In this document: one piece after another, positions 35,703 to 44,900 of the stretch
Layout of the letters: the number at the start of each line of letters is the position of its first letter
How positions within the stretch are numbered: position 1 is the first letter of the stretch
Origin: Bacteroidota bacterium
GTDB lineage: Bacteria; Bacteroidota; Bacteroidia; Chitinophagales; Chitinophagaceae
DNA length: 64,000 nucleotides
Direction: 5' to 3'
Assembly (NCBI GenBank): GCA_005798905.1
Contig: SYIK01000004.1
Location: 28,189 to 92,188 of the forward strand
The notes under the pieces: generated by a model
Seen by the model: the letters and a program-made list of their open reading frames with translations, nothing else
Databases searched by the model: none
What the model was told of the DNA's origin: nothing
Program-made: the position numbers and the translations under genes

Positions 35703-36626
35703 TTATAATATTTTTTTGGTTTGTAAATTTAATACAGAACCAACTTGCAACTTTGAACCCGATTTTAGATTATTATACTCAAGTAAACTTTCTAGTCTAA
35801 TTGCTTCAATCTGTGCAATTGAAAATAAAGTTTCTCCAAATTTTACAACATGCTCTTTATTATTTCCAATTTTTCTTTTTCGTTGAAGATAAATTAGTTG
35901 ATCTTCTTCAACAAACTCTTGAGTTGTCATCTCGTTAAATTCAAATAATTTAGCCAACTCTACTTCATATTTAGTTGCTAAAAATAAATATGAAACCCCT
36001 TTTCGCGCAAATACAACTTTTGTATTATTTATTAAAAAATCATTCTCTGGAAAATCTGCTGCAATTAATTGCACGCTTTTATTTTCCAACCCCTCCACTG
36101 AACCATGAAATTGTTCTAATGCAGTCAACGAATAATCTTGCAAATTGTAATTCTCAATTAGTTTAATAAGAATTTGTGGATACTTTGGATTGGTTGCGTA
36201 GCCTGCTTTTTTCAACCCATAAGCCCAGTTTTCATAATCCAATGGATCGAGAAAAAATAAAGATGCATACCAAGGCCTTGATTTTAAAAAATCAGAATGA
36301 TCCTTGTAAGAATCAATTGGTGAATCATATTTTCTGAAACATTCATTAGGTGCATCGTCTGTATGTCGAAAAATTTTTCCTTTCCAATCGTCTTTACATT
36401 TTATCCCAAAATGATTGTTGGATTTTAAAACTAGTTTACTTGTCCCTGCATTTGTTTCGTGAATTCCCTGTGCTAATTTAATTGCAGCAGGGACTCCTGT
36501 ACGCTGCATTTCAGCAATTGCTAAATTTCTGTAAATAAAGATATAATCAAGTATTCGTTTGTCATCTTGTGCAAAAAGATTTACATAAAAAATTAGCCCA
36601 AAAAATAAAATAATAAAATTCCGCAC
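35703..36626 (-). CDS. GH73-type glucosaminidase with C-terminal LysM
   Basis: Peptidoglycan hydrolase. Signal peptide 1-20 (NFIILFFGLIFYVNLFAQ), then a glucosaminidase domain about 25-165: QRTGVPAAIKLAQGIHETNAG with the catalytic Glu57, SNNHFGIKC, FRKYDSPIDSYKDHSDFL and the conserved YATNPKYPQILIKLIENYNL. The last 45 residues are a LysM domain (HVVKFGETLFSIAQ...LQVGSVLNL) for binding peptidoglycan. The middle 80 residues are a linker with a possible second, degenerate LysM. The start is GTG (no ATG nearby); the signal peptide follows at once. It begins 12 nt after the O-methyltransferase stop codon and is likely in one operon with it and hpt. Confidence 0.9.
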   Translation of the reverse strand: MRNFIILFFGLIFYVNLFAQDDKRILDYIFIYRNLAIAEMQRTGVPAAIKLAQGIHETNAGTSKLVLKSNNHFGIKCKDDWKGKIFRHTDDAPNECFRKYDSPIDSYKDHSDFLKSRPWYASLFFLDPLDYENWAYGLKKAGYATNPKYPQILIKLIENYNLQDYSLTALEQFHGSVEGLENKSVQLIAADFPENDFLINNTKVVFARKGVSYLFLATKYEVELAKLFEFNEMTTQEFVEEDQLIYLQRKRKIGNNKEHVVKFGETLFSIAQIEAIRLESLLEYNNLKSGSKLQVGSVLNLQTKKIL

Positions 36627-36638
36627 TTGTTTAAAAAT

Positions 36639-37277
36639 TTAAAGTTTTCGTATCAAATACATTCCATCGCGAATTGTCAACATCATTTTTTCAACATCTC
36701 TTCTATTATTAATGTATTCATTGAAAGCGCGAATTGCTTTTACACTTTTTCCATTTTGAGTCGAATCAAAAACTTGCCCATGAAAAAAAACATTGTCTGC
36801 GAAAATAAACCCATTCTTTTTTACACGAGGTAGAACTAAATTAAAATAATCGATGTAACTAACTTTATCCGCATCAATAAATACCAAATCCCATTCTTCT
36901 TCAATTGCTGAAATGATTGACATGGCGTTGCCAATATGCAATGTGATTTTTTCGGAATACGCAGACCGATCAAAATAATTTTTTGCTAATTGCGCATCTT
37001 TTTCTCTCAATTCAATTGTATGAATCATCCCATCGTTTGCTAATCCTTTTGCAAGACACAACGTACTGTAACCAGTAAAAGTGCCAATTTCGAGAATGCG
37101 TTTTGGGCGCAACATACAACTTAGCGTTTCTAACAACTTTCCCTGCAAATGCCCGCTGAGCATGTGGTGTTTCGGGTGATTGTCTTTTGTAATTTCAGCA
37201 ATTTCATGAAGCAATTTATCTTCGGCAGAAGTATATTTCTCTGCATAATTTTCTGCTTGTGAATTGACAATTTCCAA
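36639..37277 (-). CDS. O-methyltransferase (COMT-like, cation dependent)
   Basis: A 212-residue SAM-dependent enzyme of the small caffeoyl-CoA/catechol O-methyltransferase family. SAM motif ILEIGTFTGYSTLCLAKGL (about 60-78), the acidic HTIELREKDA, and the metal/catalytic segment VFIDADKVSYIDYFNL (about 131-146) with FADNVFFHGQV are present. The physiological acceptor is unknown; catechol-like or tRNA wobble modification (TrmR-type, close relatives) are both possible. Followed by the GH73 gene after 12 nt. The symporter gene lies 36 nt upstream. Confidence 0.88.
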   Translation of the reverse strand: MEIVNSQAENYAEKYTSAEDKLLHEIAEITKDNHPKHHMLSGHLQGKLLETLSCMLRPKRILEIGTFTGYSTLCLAKGLANDGMIHTIELREKDAQLAKNYFDRSAYSEKITLHIGNAMSIISAIEEEWDLVFIDADKVSYIDYFNLVLPRVKKNGFIFADNVFFHGQVFDSTQNGKSVKAIRAFNEYINNRRDVEKMMLTIRDGMYLIRKL

Positions 37278-37312
37278 TTTTTAAAATTTTATTCTTTGAA
37301 CGAATCAATTAT

Positions 37313-38818
37313 TTAATTTTTCTTTTTATTCGAAATAGCCCACAATCCGATGAATGTTAAAACTCCATTTATGAGTATTAATTCATTCCCGATTTTATAC
37401 CCATCAAATAATGCTGTTGAAACATTTTGCAAGCCAAGATTCACATGTAACTTCGCTTCGTACCAAGCAGGACTGCTTAACATATCAAGTCCCAAAGTGA
37501 GCAATGGTGCTAAAATACAAACGGTCCACAAATATTGTTCTCGAAGATTTCTTTTTGTTAAAATACCAAAACCAAATAGTCCTAATAATGGTCCATAAGT
37601 TACCCCTGCGAATTTTAAAATGAAATCAATAATTAATTTATCATTAACCCATTTGAAAATTAAGACCATAATAAAAAACAACACCGCAAAAGTAAAATGC
37701 ACTTTTAATCGTGTTCTTTTTTTCTCTTGTTCGGAAATTGTTTTCTTTTTAAGTCCAATAAAATCAATACAAAAACAAGAAGTGAGCGAAGTAATTGCGC
37801 CATCCACACTGGGAAATAATGCAGATATCAACGCAATAATAAAAATAATTCCGATAGTGCCACTAAATGCATTACTAAGTGCAATGGTTGGAAAAAGATC
37901 GTCCGGAGGAACTTGAATATTATGAGCAGTAGCATACAAATAAAGTACACCACCCAATATTAGAAATAGAAAATTCACAATCATCAGTACTGCTGTAAAT
38001 GTCATCATGTTTTTTTGTGAATCTTTAAGTGTTTTTACACTTATATTTTTTTGCATCATTTCTTGATCGAGGCCCGTCATGGCAATTGCAATAAACATTC
38101 CTCCCACAATGTGTTTCAGCGCGAATGAACTTGCTTTGACATCCCAATTAAAAATTTGCGTGTACCCTTTTTCCGACATCAACAACATCGCACCATCAAA
38201 ATCGGTTCCCAAAGATTTTATAATAACAATGATGCAGACAATCAACCCCACCAACATTCCTGTTGTTTGAAGCGTATCGGTGTAAATAATAGTTTTCACA
38301 CCACCTTCAAAAGTGTACAATAAAATCAAAATGAGAATTACCAAAGCTGTAACAGTAAAGGGAATTCCCAACTTATTAAAAATAAATGTTTGCAAAATGC
38401 TGATGACCAAATAAAGTCTTGCAGTAGCGCCAATTGTTCTTGAAAGAATAAAAAAGAAAGCTCCTGCTTTGTGTGCATTTGCACCAAATCTTGTTTCTAA
38501 ATAAGAGTAAATGCTTGTAAGATTTAATCGGTAATACAAAGGAAGCAATACAAAAGCAATTACAATATATCCCAATAAATAACCGAGTACGATTTGAAAA
38601 TAAAAAAAATTGCCGGTTCCAACTCCTCCGGGAACACTCACAAATGTTACACCACTTAGTGAAGTGCCAATCATTCCAAATGCAACTAATAACCAATTGC
38701 TGCTTTTATTTCCAATGAAAAAAGAATCATTGTTTGAGTTACGCGAAGTGTACCAAGCAACACTCAACAACAATAAAAAATAAGCAATTACAAATGAAAA
38801 TAAAATTACAGGAGACAT
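37313..38818 (-). CDS. Sodium:solute symporter (SSS family)
   Basis: Sodium-coupled importer with about 13 hydrophobic segments over 501 residues, a LeuT-fold protein. The family motifs GTSLSGVTFVSVPG (segment 2, about 52-65), TRFGANAHKAGAFFFILSR and ALISALFPSVDGAITSLTSCFCIDFI (around 330-352) are clear. The substrate (sugar, amino acid, sialic acid) cannot be decided from the sequence. It is divergent from the LOG gene; 63 nt separate the start codons and contain a palindrome. Confidence 0.9.
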   Translation of the reverse strand: MSPVILFSFVIAYFLLLLSVAWYTSRNSNNDSFFIGNKSSNWLLVAFGMIGTSLSGVTFVSVPGGVGTGNFFYFQIVLGYLLGYIVIAFVLLPLYYRLNLTSIYSYLETRFGANAHKAGAFFFILSRTIGATARLYLVISILQTFIFNKLGIPFTVTALVILILILLYTFEGGVKTIIYTDTLQTTGMLVGLIVCIIVIIKSLGTDFDGAMLLMSEKGYTQIFNWDVKASSFALKHIVGGMFIAIAMTGLDQEMMQKNISVKTLKDSQKNMMTFTAVLMIVNFLFLILGGVLYLYATAHNIQVPPDDLFPTIALSNAFSGTIGIIFIIALISALFPSVDGAITSLTSCFCIDFIGLKKKTISEQEKKRTRLKVHFTFAVLFFIMVLIFKWVNDKLIIDFILKFAGVTYGPLLGLFGFGILTKRNLREQYLWTVCILAPLLTLGLDMLSSPAWYEAKLHVNLGLQNVSTALFDGYKIGNELILINGVLTFIGLWAISNKKKN

Positions 38819-38833
38819 AGTTCAATTTTAGTT

Positions 38834-38863
38834 TTGTCCCGATGATAATCGGGCTTAGATTTG
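38834..38863 (+). promoter_or_regulatory. LOG promoter with palindrome filling its spacer
   Basis: TTG at 38834-38836, a 19-nt spacer, and an exact TAGATTTG box at 38856-38863. The palindrome CCCGATGATAATCGGG (38838-38853; 6-bp arms, 4-nt centre) occupies the spacer almost exactly, where a bound repressor would block RNA polymerase. The divergent symporter starts 16 nt away. Confidence 0.55.
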
Positions 38864-38881
38864 GGCAAGATAAATAATTAA

Positions 38882-39421
38882 ATGATGATACAATCGTTAG
38901 CAGTTTTTTGCGGATCTAAAAATGGGAATAATCCAATTTTTTCAGAACATGCAACTGCATTGGGAAAATTGTTAGCGCAAAATAATATCACGCTTATTTA
39001 TGGCGGTGGTGGAAAAGGAATAATGGGAAGTTTAGCAAATGCGGTAATTGAATTTAACGGAACCGTAATTGGTGTAATTCCAAAAATAATATTAACATGG
39101 GAACAACAACACGAAGGACTTACTCATCTTTTAGTTGTAGAAGATATGCATGAACGAAAAAGGAAAATGTATGATTTATGCGACGCCGCACTTATTTTGC
39201 CCGGCGGTTTTGGCACGCTTGATGAACTTTTTGAAATGCTAACATGGAACCAACTCTCCATTCATAACAAACCGGTTTTTATTTTAAATTCAAATGGTTT
39301 TTACGATCACTTAATTCAACATATTCTTCTACTTGAAAAAAACGATTTTTTGCATGAACCAATCAGTAAACGGTTAGTTTTTCTAAATCACCCGGAAGAG
39401 ATTGCACCATTTTTGCAATAA
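38882..39421 (+). CDS. LOG-family phosphoribohydrolase (cytokinin-activating-like)
   Basis: A 179-residue Rossmann-like protein. The diagnostic motif PGGFGTLDE (consensus PGGxGTxxE, about residues 99-107) and the phosphate-binding GGGGKGIMGSLA (about 41-52) are intact, along with the N-terminal VFCGSKNG. Family members release the base from nucleoside 5'-monophosphates; the true substrate in bacteria is often AMP-like. Two consecutive ATGs open the gene. Its stop codon directly abuts the stop codon of the convergent oxidase with no spacer. Confidence 0.92.
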   Translation: MMIQSLAVFCGSKNGNNPIFSEHATALGKLLAQNNITLIYGGGGKGIMGSLANAVIEFNGTVIGVIPKIILTWEQQHEGLTHLLVVEDMHERKRKMYDLCDAALILPGGFGTLDELFEMLTWNQLSIHNKPVFILNSNGFYDHLIQHILLLEKNDFLHEPISKRLVFLNHPEEIAPFLQ

Positions 39422-40837
39422 TCAGTTATCAAATATTTTGCCAGCATTTAAAATATTGTTTGGATCAAAAACAGTTTTTATTTTTCGCATCAATTCCAAT
39501 TGTTTTTCTTCAAATACAATATCCATGTAAGATTTTTGAATTAACCCAATTCCATGTTCGCCACTAATTGTTCCTCCGAGTTTTTTTACTAATTGAAATA
39601 AAGCACGTAACCATTGAATCATTTCCGGACTTTGCTGACTATTTTTTACTCCTTCTTTATTGATACGAATGTGCAAATTTCCGTCGCCGGCATGTCCATA
39701 ACAAACTACTTTAAAATCAAAATGAATTCCCAATTCCTTCACACCACGAATCAATGCAGGCAGTGCTGCTCTTGGCACCACCGTATCTTCTTCAATTGAA
39801 TATCCTGAAAGTTTTACTGCTTCTGCTACGCGTCTTCTCAGCTTCCACAGTTCTTCTTTTTGTTGAGCATCTTCAGCAAAATAAATTTCACCAATATCGA
39901 ATTGTAATAAATTTTCACTGATTGTTTCCATTTCTGTCATGAGGACTTCTTTGTTGTTCCCATCTACTTCAATGAGTAAATGTGCTTCAGTATCTTCTGT
40001 AATCGGAATCGTATTATTACCAACAAAAGCATTTACAATTTTTAGTGCATTTATTTCTACAAGTTCCATTGCACTTGGTACAAAACCTGCTTGAAATATT
40101 TTACTAACTGCTTCTCCAGCTTGTTCCAATTTTCGAAAAGGAACCAACATCAGTAAATCATATTTCGGTAGCGGAATTAATCGCAAAACAATTTTTGTAA
40201 CAATCGCCAATGTTCCTTCGCTTCCAACAATTAATTGTGTAAGATTATATCCTGTTGAATTTTTTAACACATTTGCACCTGTCCAAATTATTTCACCGGT
40301 TGGCAATACTATTTGAAGGTTCAACACATAATCTTTTACTACGCCGTATTTTACGGCTTTTGGGCCTCCGCTATTTTCGGAAATATTTCCACCAATAAAA
40401 CAAGAACCACGACTGGCAGGGTCGGGTGGATAAAACAATCCTTTTTCTTTTACCGCATTTTGAAGTACTTCTGTAATTACACCGGGCTCGGTAGTTATTT
40501 GCAAATTGCGTTCGTCAATTTCAAGTATCTCATTCATCCTTTCAGTGGAAAGTAGCAACCCTCCCAAATGTGGAAGTGCACCACCACTTAATCCTGTTCC
40601 TGCACCGCGTGGTGTTACCGGAATTTTTGCATCATTACAAATTTTAAGAATTGCGCTAATCTCTTCGACAGCTCTCGGTTTTACCACTATTTCAGGTAGA
40701 TAATGTAAATTTTCTGTTTCATCGTGTGCATAATTTGCAAGCGATTCTTCGTCGGTAAAAACAAATTTTTCACCAACAATTTGTTTAAACAAAAAAAGAT
40801 GAGCCTCTGTAATATTTTTACAATGTGTTTGGTTCAT
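39422..40837 (-). CDS. FAD-linked oxidase, GlcD/D-lactate dehydrogenase type
   Basis: Oxidises a 2-hydroxyacid (glycolate or D-lactate are the usual substrates). The PP-loop FAD domain spans about 40-220 (VVKPRAVEEISAILKIC, TPRGAGTGLSGGALPHLGG, ENSGGPKAVKYGV, GTLAIVTKI) and the FAD-oxidase C-terminal domain 225-470 (YGHAGDGNLH, GTISGEHGIGLIQ). Length 471 matches GlcD. The partner subunits GlcE/GlcF are not adjacent, so electron transfer to the chain is unresolved. Start ATG at 40837 (MNQTHCK). Upstream gap holds a near-consensus TACATTTC box. Confidence 0.92.
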   Translation of the reverse strand: MNQTHCKNITEAHLFLFKQIVGEKFVFTDEESLANYAHDETENLHYLPEIVVKPRAVEEISAILKICNDAKIPVTPRGAGTGLSGGALPHLGGLLLSTERMNEILEIDERNLQITTEPGVITEVLQNAVKEKGLFYPPDPASRGSCFIGGNISENSGGPKAVKYGVVKDYVLNLQIVLPTGEIIWTGANVLKNSTGYNLTQLIVGSEGTLAIVTKIVLRLIPLPKYDLLMLVPFRKLEQAGEAVSKIFQAGFVPSAMELVEINALKIVNAFVGNNTIPITEDTEAHLLIEVDGNNKEVLMTEMETISENLLQFDIGEIYFAEDAQQKEELWKLRRRVAEAVKLSGYSIEEDTVVPRAALPALIRGVKELGIHFDFKVVCYGHAGDGNLHIRINKEGVKNSQQSPEMIQWLRALFQLVKKLGGTISGEHGIGLIQKSYMDIVFEEKQLELMRKIKTVFDPNNILNAGKIFDN

Positions 40838-40902
40838 TTTTAAAATTGGAATGCTAAAAATCGTGTTTTTTTTTGAAATATTGAAATGTACAATTTCGAC
40901 TG

Positions 40903-41937
40903 TTAATTACGAAAAGAAGGGCAAAGCATTTGTTTTTTATTTCCAAGATAAGTGGAGAACAAGCCTTGTTTGACAATTGAAAATTCAAGTGCACCGCGTC
41001 CATTGTTGTATAAATTCATCGAAGAAATGGTAGCATCAAATGTAAAAGTTGCTTTGAATTCTTTCCACATCAATCCCATCATTGGGATAATAGATTCTTT
41101 GTGACGGTAGTAAACACCAGCTATTAATTGATACTCTCCATCGCCCGACAAATTATATTGCGCATTTAATCCACCTACCATTTCTACAGCTTTTGCTTGT
41201 GTTGTAAAATAAATATTCGGATTTATCATCCATTGATTATTCAACAAAAAACTTCCATTTAAAAAAATTGAATTTCGCAATGGCACCCGATTGTCAATTC
41301 CCGGAGAAGAAATAAAAAAAGATTCTCGTGGTTGATTTACATGCTGCGCTGCAAATCCTGCATTGATATAGGTTCGCTCATTGGGGAAATAAGCATAATT
41401 AAGCCCAACTTGCACATCGAGATAATTAATATTATTCGAGTTCAATGAAACAGATGTTGGCAATTTATTATCGAAAAATTTTCCGTCGAATTGATCCGGA
41501 AATTTTAAATTATAAACATTGATTTGTTTGTTTGCCCATCCCACATTAAATCCCGCACTTACTAAACTTCCAATTCCAATTAGTTGATGATAAGCAACAG
41601 ATCCATAAATTTTTGTAGCAGTAAGATTTCCGCTTCCAACCACATCGTGCAACAATACACCTCCGGCTCCCAACCAGCCTGTTTCAAAACGATTGCGAAA
41701 TAATTGTGCATCGCCAAATACACTCATTGTTTTATACGGAACAGCCATAATGCTACTCCATTGATCGCGATAATTTACTCCAATCCGATAATCGCCATCC
41801 GGAATAAAACCTGTATTTGCCGGATTGGTTGTTAATGGAGAATTGATGAATTGAGAAAAATGAAAGTTCTGTCCTTTTACAAAAGATGTTATTATAAAAG
41901 CAAAGATGGTTGCTACTATTTTCAACTTGTTTTTCAT
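40903..41937 (-). CDS. PorP/SprF-family type IX secretion outer-membrane protein
   Basis: Signal peptide 1-22 (NKLKIVATIFAFIITSFVKG), then the family signature Q-N-F-H-F-S-Q-F-I-N-S-P-L-T-T-N-P-A-N-T-G in two parts (about 23-43) and YRDQWSSI. The rest is an outer-membrane beta-barrel-like sequence with alternating aromatic strands and QVGLNYAYF, GLMWKEFKATFTFDATISSMN. PorP/SprF proteins work with type IX secretion and, in Bacteroidota, each is usually paired with a large type B cargo. Here the cargo gene is immediately upstream on the same strand with its stop codon adjacent to this ATG, so translation is coupled. Confidence 0.93.
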   Translation of the reverse strand: MKNKLKIVATIFAFIITSFVKGQNFHFSQFINSPLTTNPANTGFIPDGDYRIGVNYRDQWSSIMAVPYKTMSVFGDAQLFRNRFETGWLGAGGVLLHDVVGSGNLTATKIYGSVAYHQLIGIGSLVSAGFNVGWANKQINVYNLKFPDQFDGKFFDNKLPTSVSLNSNNINYLDVQVGLNYAYFPNERTYINAGFAAQHVNQPRESFFISSPGIDNRVPLRNSIFLNGSFLLNNQWMINPNIYFTTQAKAVEMVGGLNAQYNLSGDGEYQLIAGVYYRHKESIIPMMGLMWKEFKATFTFDATISSMNLYNNGRGALEFSIVKQGLFSTYLGNKKQMLCPSFRN

Positions 41938-44900
41938 TTACCTAATTAACGTTATATCGCCTTTTTTTGTTGTTTTCGTTCCATCAAAAAATTCTACATC
42001 CAAAGTATAAACATACACATCCATTGGCTGCAATACGTTTTTATATTTTCCATCCCAACCATTATTTTGATTGGTTGATTCAAAAACTTTGTTTCCCCAT
42101 CTGTTCCAAACGATAAATTTCATTTTTGTGATCCCAAATCCTTTCACAAATATTTTACTGTTTACATCTCCACTGTTTGGCGAAAATGCATTGGCAACAT
42201 CAACAGAAGTTACAACCAGTGCACTTACTGCAAAGCAAGTTGTATCGCCACATCCCATCGCATTAGTTGCAATTAGACAAACATTAAACGTTTCTGTGGA
42301 TTGGTATAAATGCGAAACAGGAAGTCGCGAATTGGTAAGTAAACTATCCCCATCACCAAAAATCCATTTAAAATTTACTGCATCAACGGAAGATAAATTA
42401 GTAAAAACAATCGGTGTGTTTTCTATGGGAAGATTTGGCAAAAAACTAAAATTAGCTACAGCATTGGGATGAATTGTAATTGAACGCGTTAAGGTATCCG
42501 AAATATTACAAGTATTCGGATCATTTGCAATTAATGTAACAATAAAAGTTCCAGTTGATGTAAACGTATTTACGGGATTTGTAGCAATAGAAGTATTTCC
42601 ATCTCCAAAATTCCATTGAAAGGTTTGCCCTGCAATTGAAGTATTTGTAAACTGAGCTGTAAAGGGAACACATCCCGAAGCAGGTGCAGAAAATTGCGCA
42701 ACAACAAGTGGCGCAATGCTAATTGTTTTACGAAGTGTATCGGGAGAATTGCAATAACCAGTGTCCACTAAAATAAGTTGAACATTATAGCTACCCGGCG
42801 CCATATAACTATGAAAAACCGATGCCGTTCCTGTAACAAGTATTGGCGATCCATCTCCAAAGTCCCACTTAAAAGATTGAGCGGAAAAAGGTCGTGGTGC
42901 GGGTGCAATTGATAAATTATCAAATCTATATTTTAATGAATCGCAGGGCAATAATTTAACCGGATCAAAATCAAGAAACGCTACCAAATCTCCCACAAGA
43001 ATTGAGACATACGATGTATCTCTAATATTACAAGTTGTTGAATCTTCGGCAATCAGCATGGCTTGATACAAACCAATGGAATTGTATGTGTGAATTGTAT
43101 TTGGCGTTGAAGTAATAAGTACCGAAGATCCATCTCCAAAATTCCAATAATATTTTACTGCATTTGCAATCGTATCAATAAAACTTACAGTCAATGGAGT
43201 ACAACCTGCAGTATCTCTTGGCACTCCGCCAATAGAAGATTGTACACCAGCTTCAACACCTGCAAAATCAAATGAAATTTTTATCATTGCTAAATTACAA
43301 CCACCTGCTGCTCCTGCACCATTTGCCGGGCTCCAAACACCAGGTGTAGTTGGAAAAACTGGACCTCCTCCACAATTGCCACAAACAGCTTGGTAAATAA
43401 CTCCTTGCTTGTCAAACCGACTTGTCCCTCCGTCTACATGATCTGGAATGGAACCTCCTGATTGTCCAAAAAAACTTCCAAATAATTGAGAAGCTGCATT
43501 TTTTTTCAATACAAAAAAATAAAAATCATTGCCATCAGTTGTTGTTTGAATTGCATCTGGCGTAAATGGCAACCCTGTTGTAAGCGATGATTGATATGGA
43601 TTTGGTGGTGTTCCAGTTGGATTAATATCGCCACCCCATCCCGACACATAAACATTTTCGCAGTTATCAACTAAGAATGCTGTTATTGAAATATTTGGTG
43701 TTGCAGCCGGTCGGCCAAATGTGGTTGAATAAATATAAGAGGAAAGATTGGATTGAAGTTTTGCAATGAACTGTGGCGCTGTTCCATTATTATAAACTGC
43801 ATTTATAATTGGCCAAGTGCCTCTTGTTTGTCCAACAACATATAATGCACCAGATTGATCGAATTGAATTCCAAAAATTTGATCTGTACTACTTGTACCT
43901 AAAAATGTAGAACGAATAATTGAAGAGCCGTTGTTGGAAATTTCTGCAATAAAACCATCGGCAATTCCACCTTGAAAAGAAGTTCCAATTGTTCCTGAAT
44001 GGTTTCCAGGAAAATCAGCACTTGCTGTTCCACCGGCAACAAAAATATTTCCGGCAGGTGCATGCGCAAGTACATATCCAGCATCATTTCCAATTCCACC
44101 TAAATAACTTGCAAATATGAGAGATGTAACATTGGGATCCATTTTCAACACTATTCCATCTTGTATTCCCGGCAGACCACCGAATGTAGTTTGAAAAGCA
44201 CCAGCAGTTACCGGAAAATTTGTTGATTGAGAACAAGAAGCAACATAAATATTTCCTGCGCCATCTAAAATTACTTCACTGCGTCCATCATCGCCATAGT
44301 TTTGTTGTAATGAATTTGCTCCGTTTCTATCCGGATCAATATTTACGCCATCATCGCCATTTCCTCCAATTTTTTTTGAACCAATTATTGCCATCCCTGT
44401 TGCATTTAATTTAGTTACAACAATATCATAAGCACCGCCACTACTAAACGGCGTTCCGGTAGTTGGATAATTGGGAGAATTTGTTCTGCCTGCGATAATT
44501 ACATTTCCTGCCGCATCTGCAACCAAACTGTGTGGTTGTTCATTTCCCGTACCGCCAATATAGGTTGAATAAATTCGATTTACTCCATTTGGCGAAAGCC
44601 GAATTATTGAAATATCTGCAGCTGTATTTCCAGTACCCCCACCCCAAGTTGTTTGAAATGCACCCGTACTTATTGGGAATCCCGATTCAATATTTATTCC
44701 TGCACCATAAAAACTACCATCTGCTCCATAAGTAGCAGTATAACCCCAATTGCTTCCTGTACTTCCTGAAAACGAACTAAAAATAAGTGTTGGGTCAATA
44801 ATCAAAACTTCCTTTTCGTTATAATTTTTTACGGAAAATCTTAACTCATTTCCTTTCAAAAAATAATTACAAGCAACTTGTTTTTTCAAATTATTTTCAA

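Noticed and set aside
42071..42472. Plus-strand open frame of 133 codons inside the giant type B cargo gene
   Set aside because: It is antisense to the PKD and C-terminal domains, which are intact on the minus strand; composition is that of a shadow frame.
42700..44700. Repeated DNA resembling tandem repeats or a CRISPR array
   Set aside because: The repetition comes from SBBP and PKD protein repeats; spacing and sequence are those of coding repeats, not of spacers and direct repeats.
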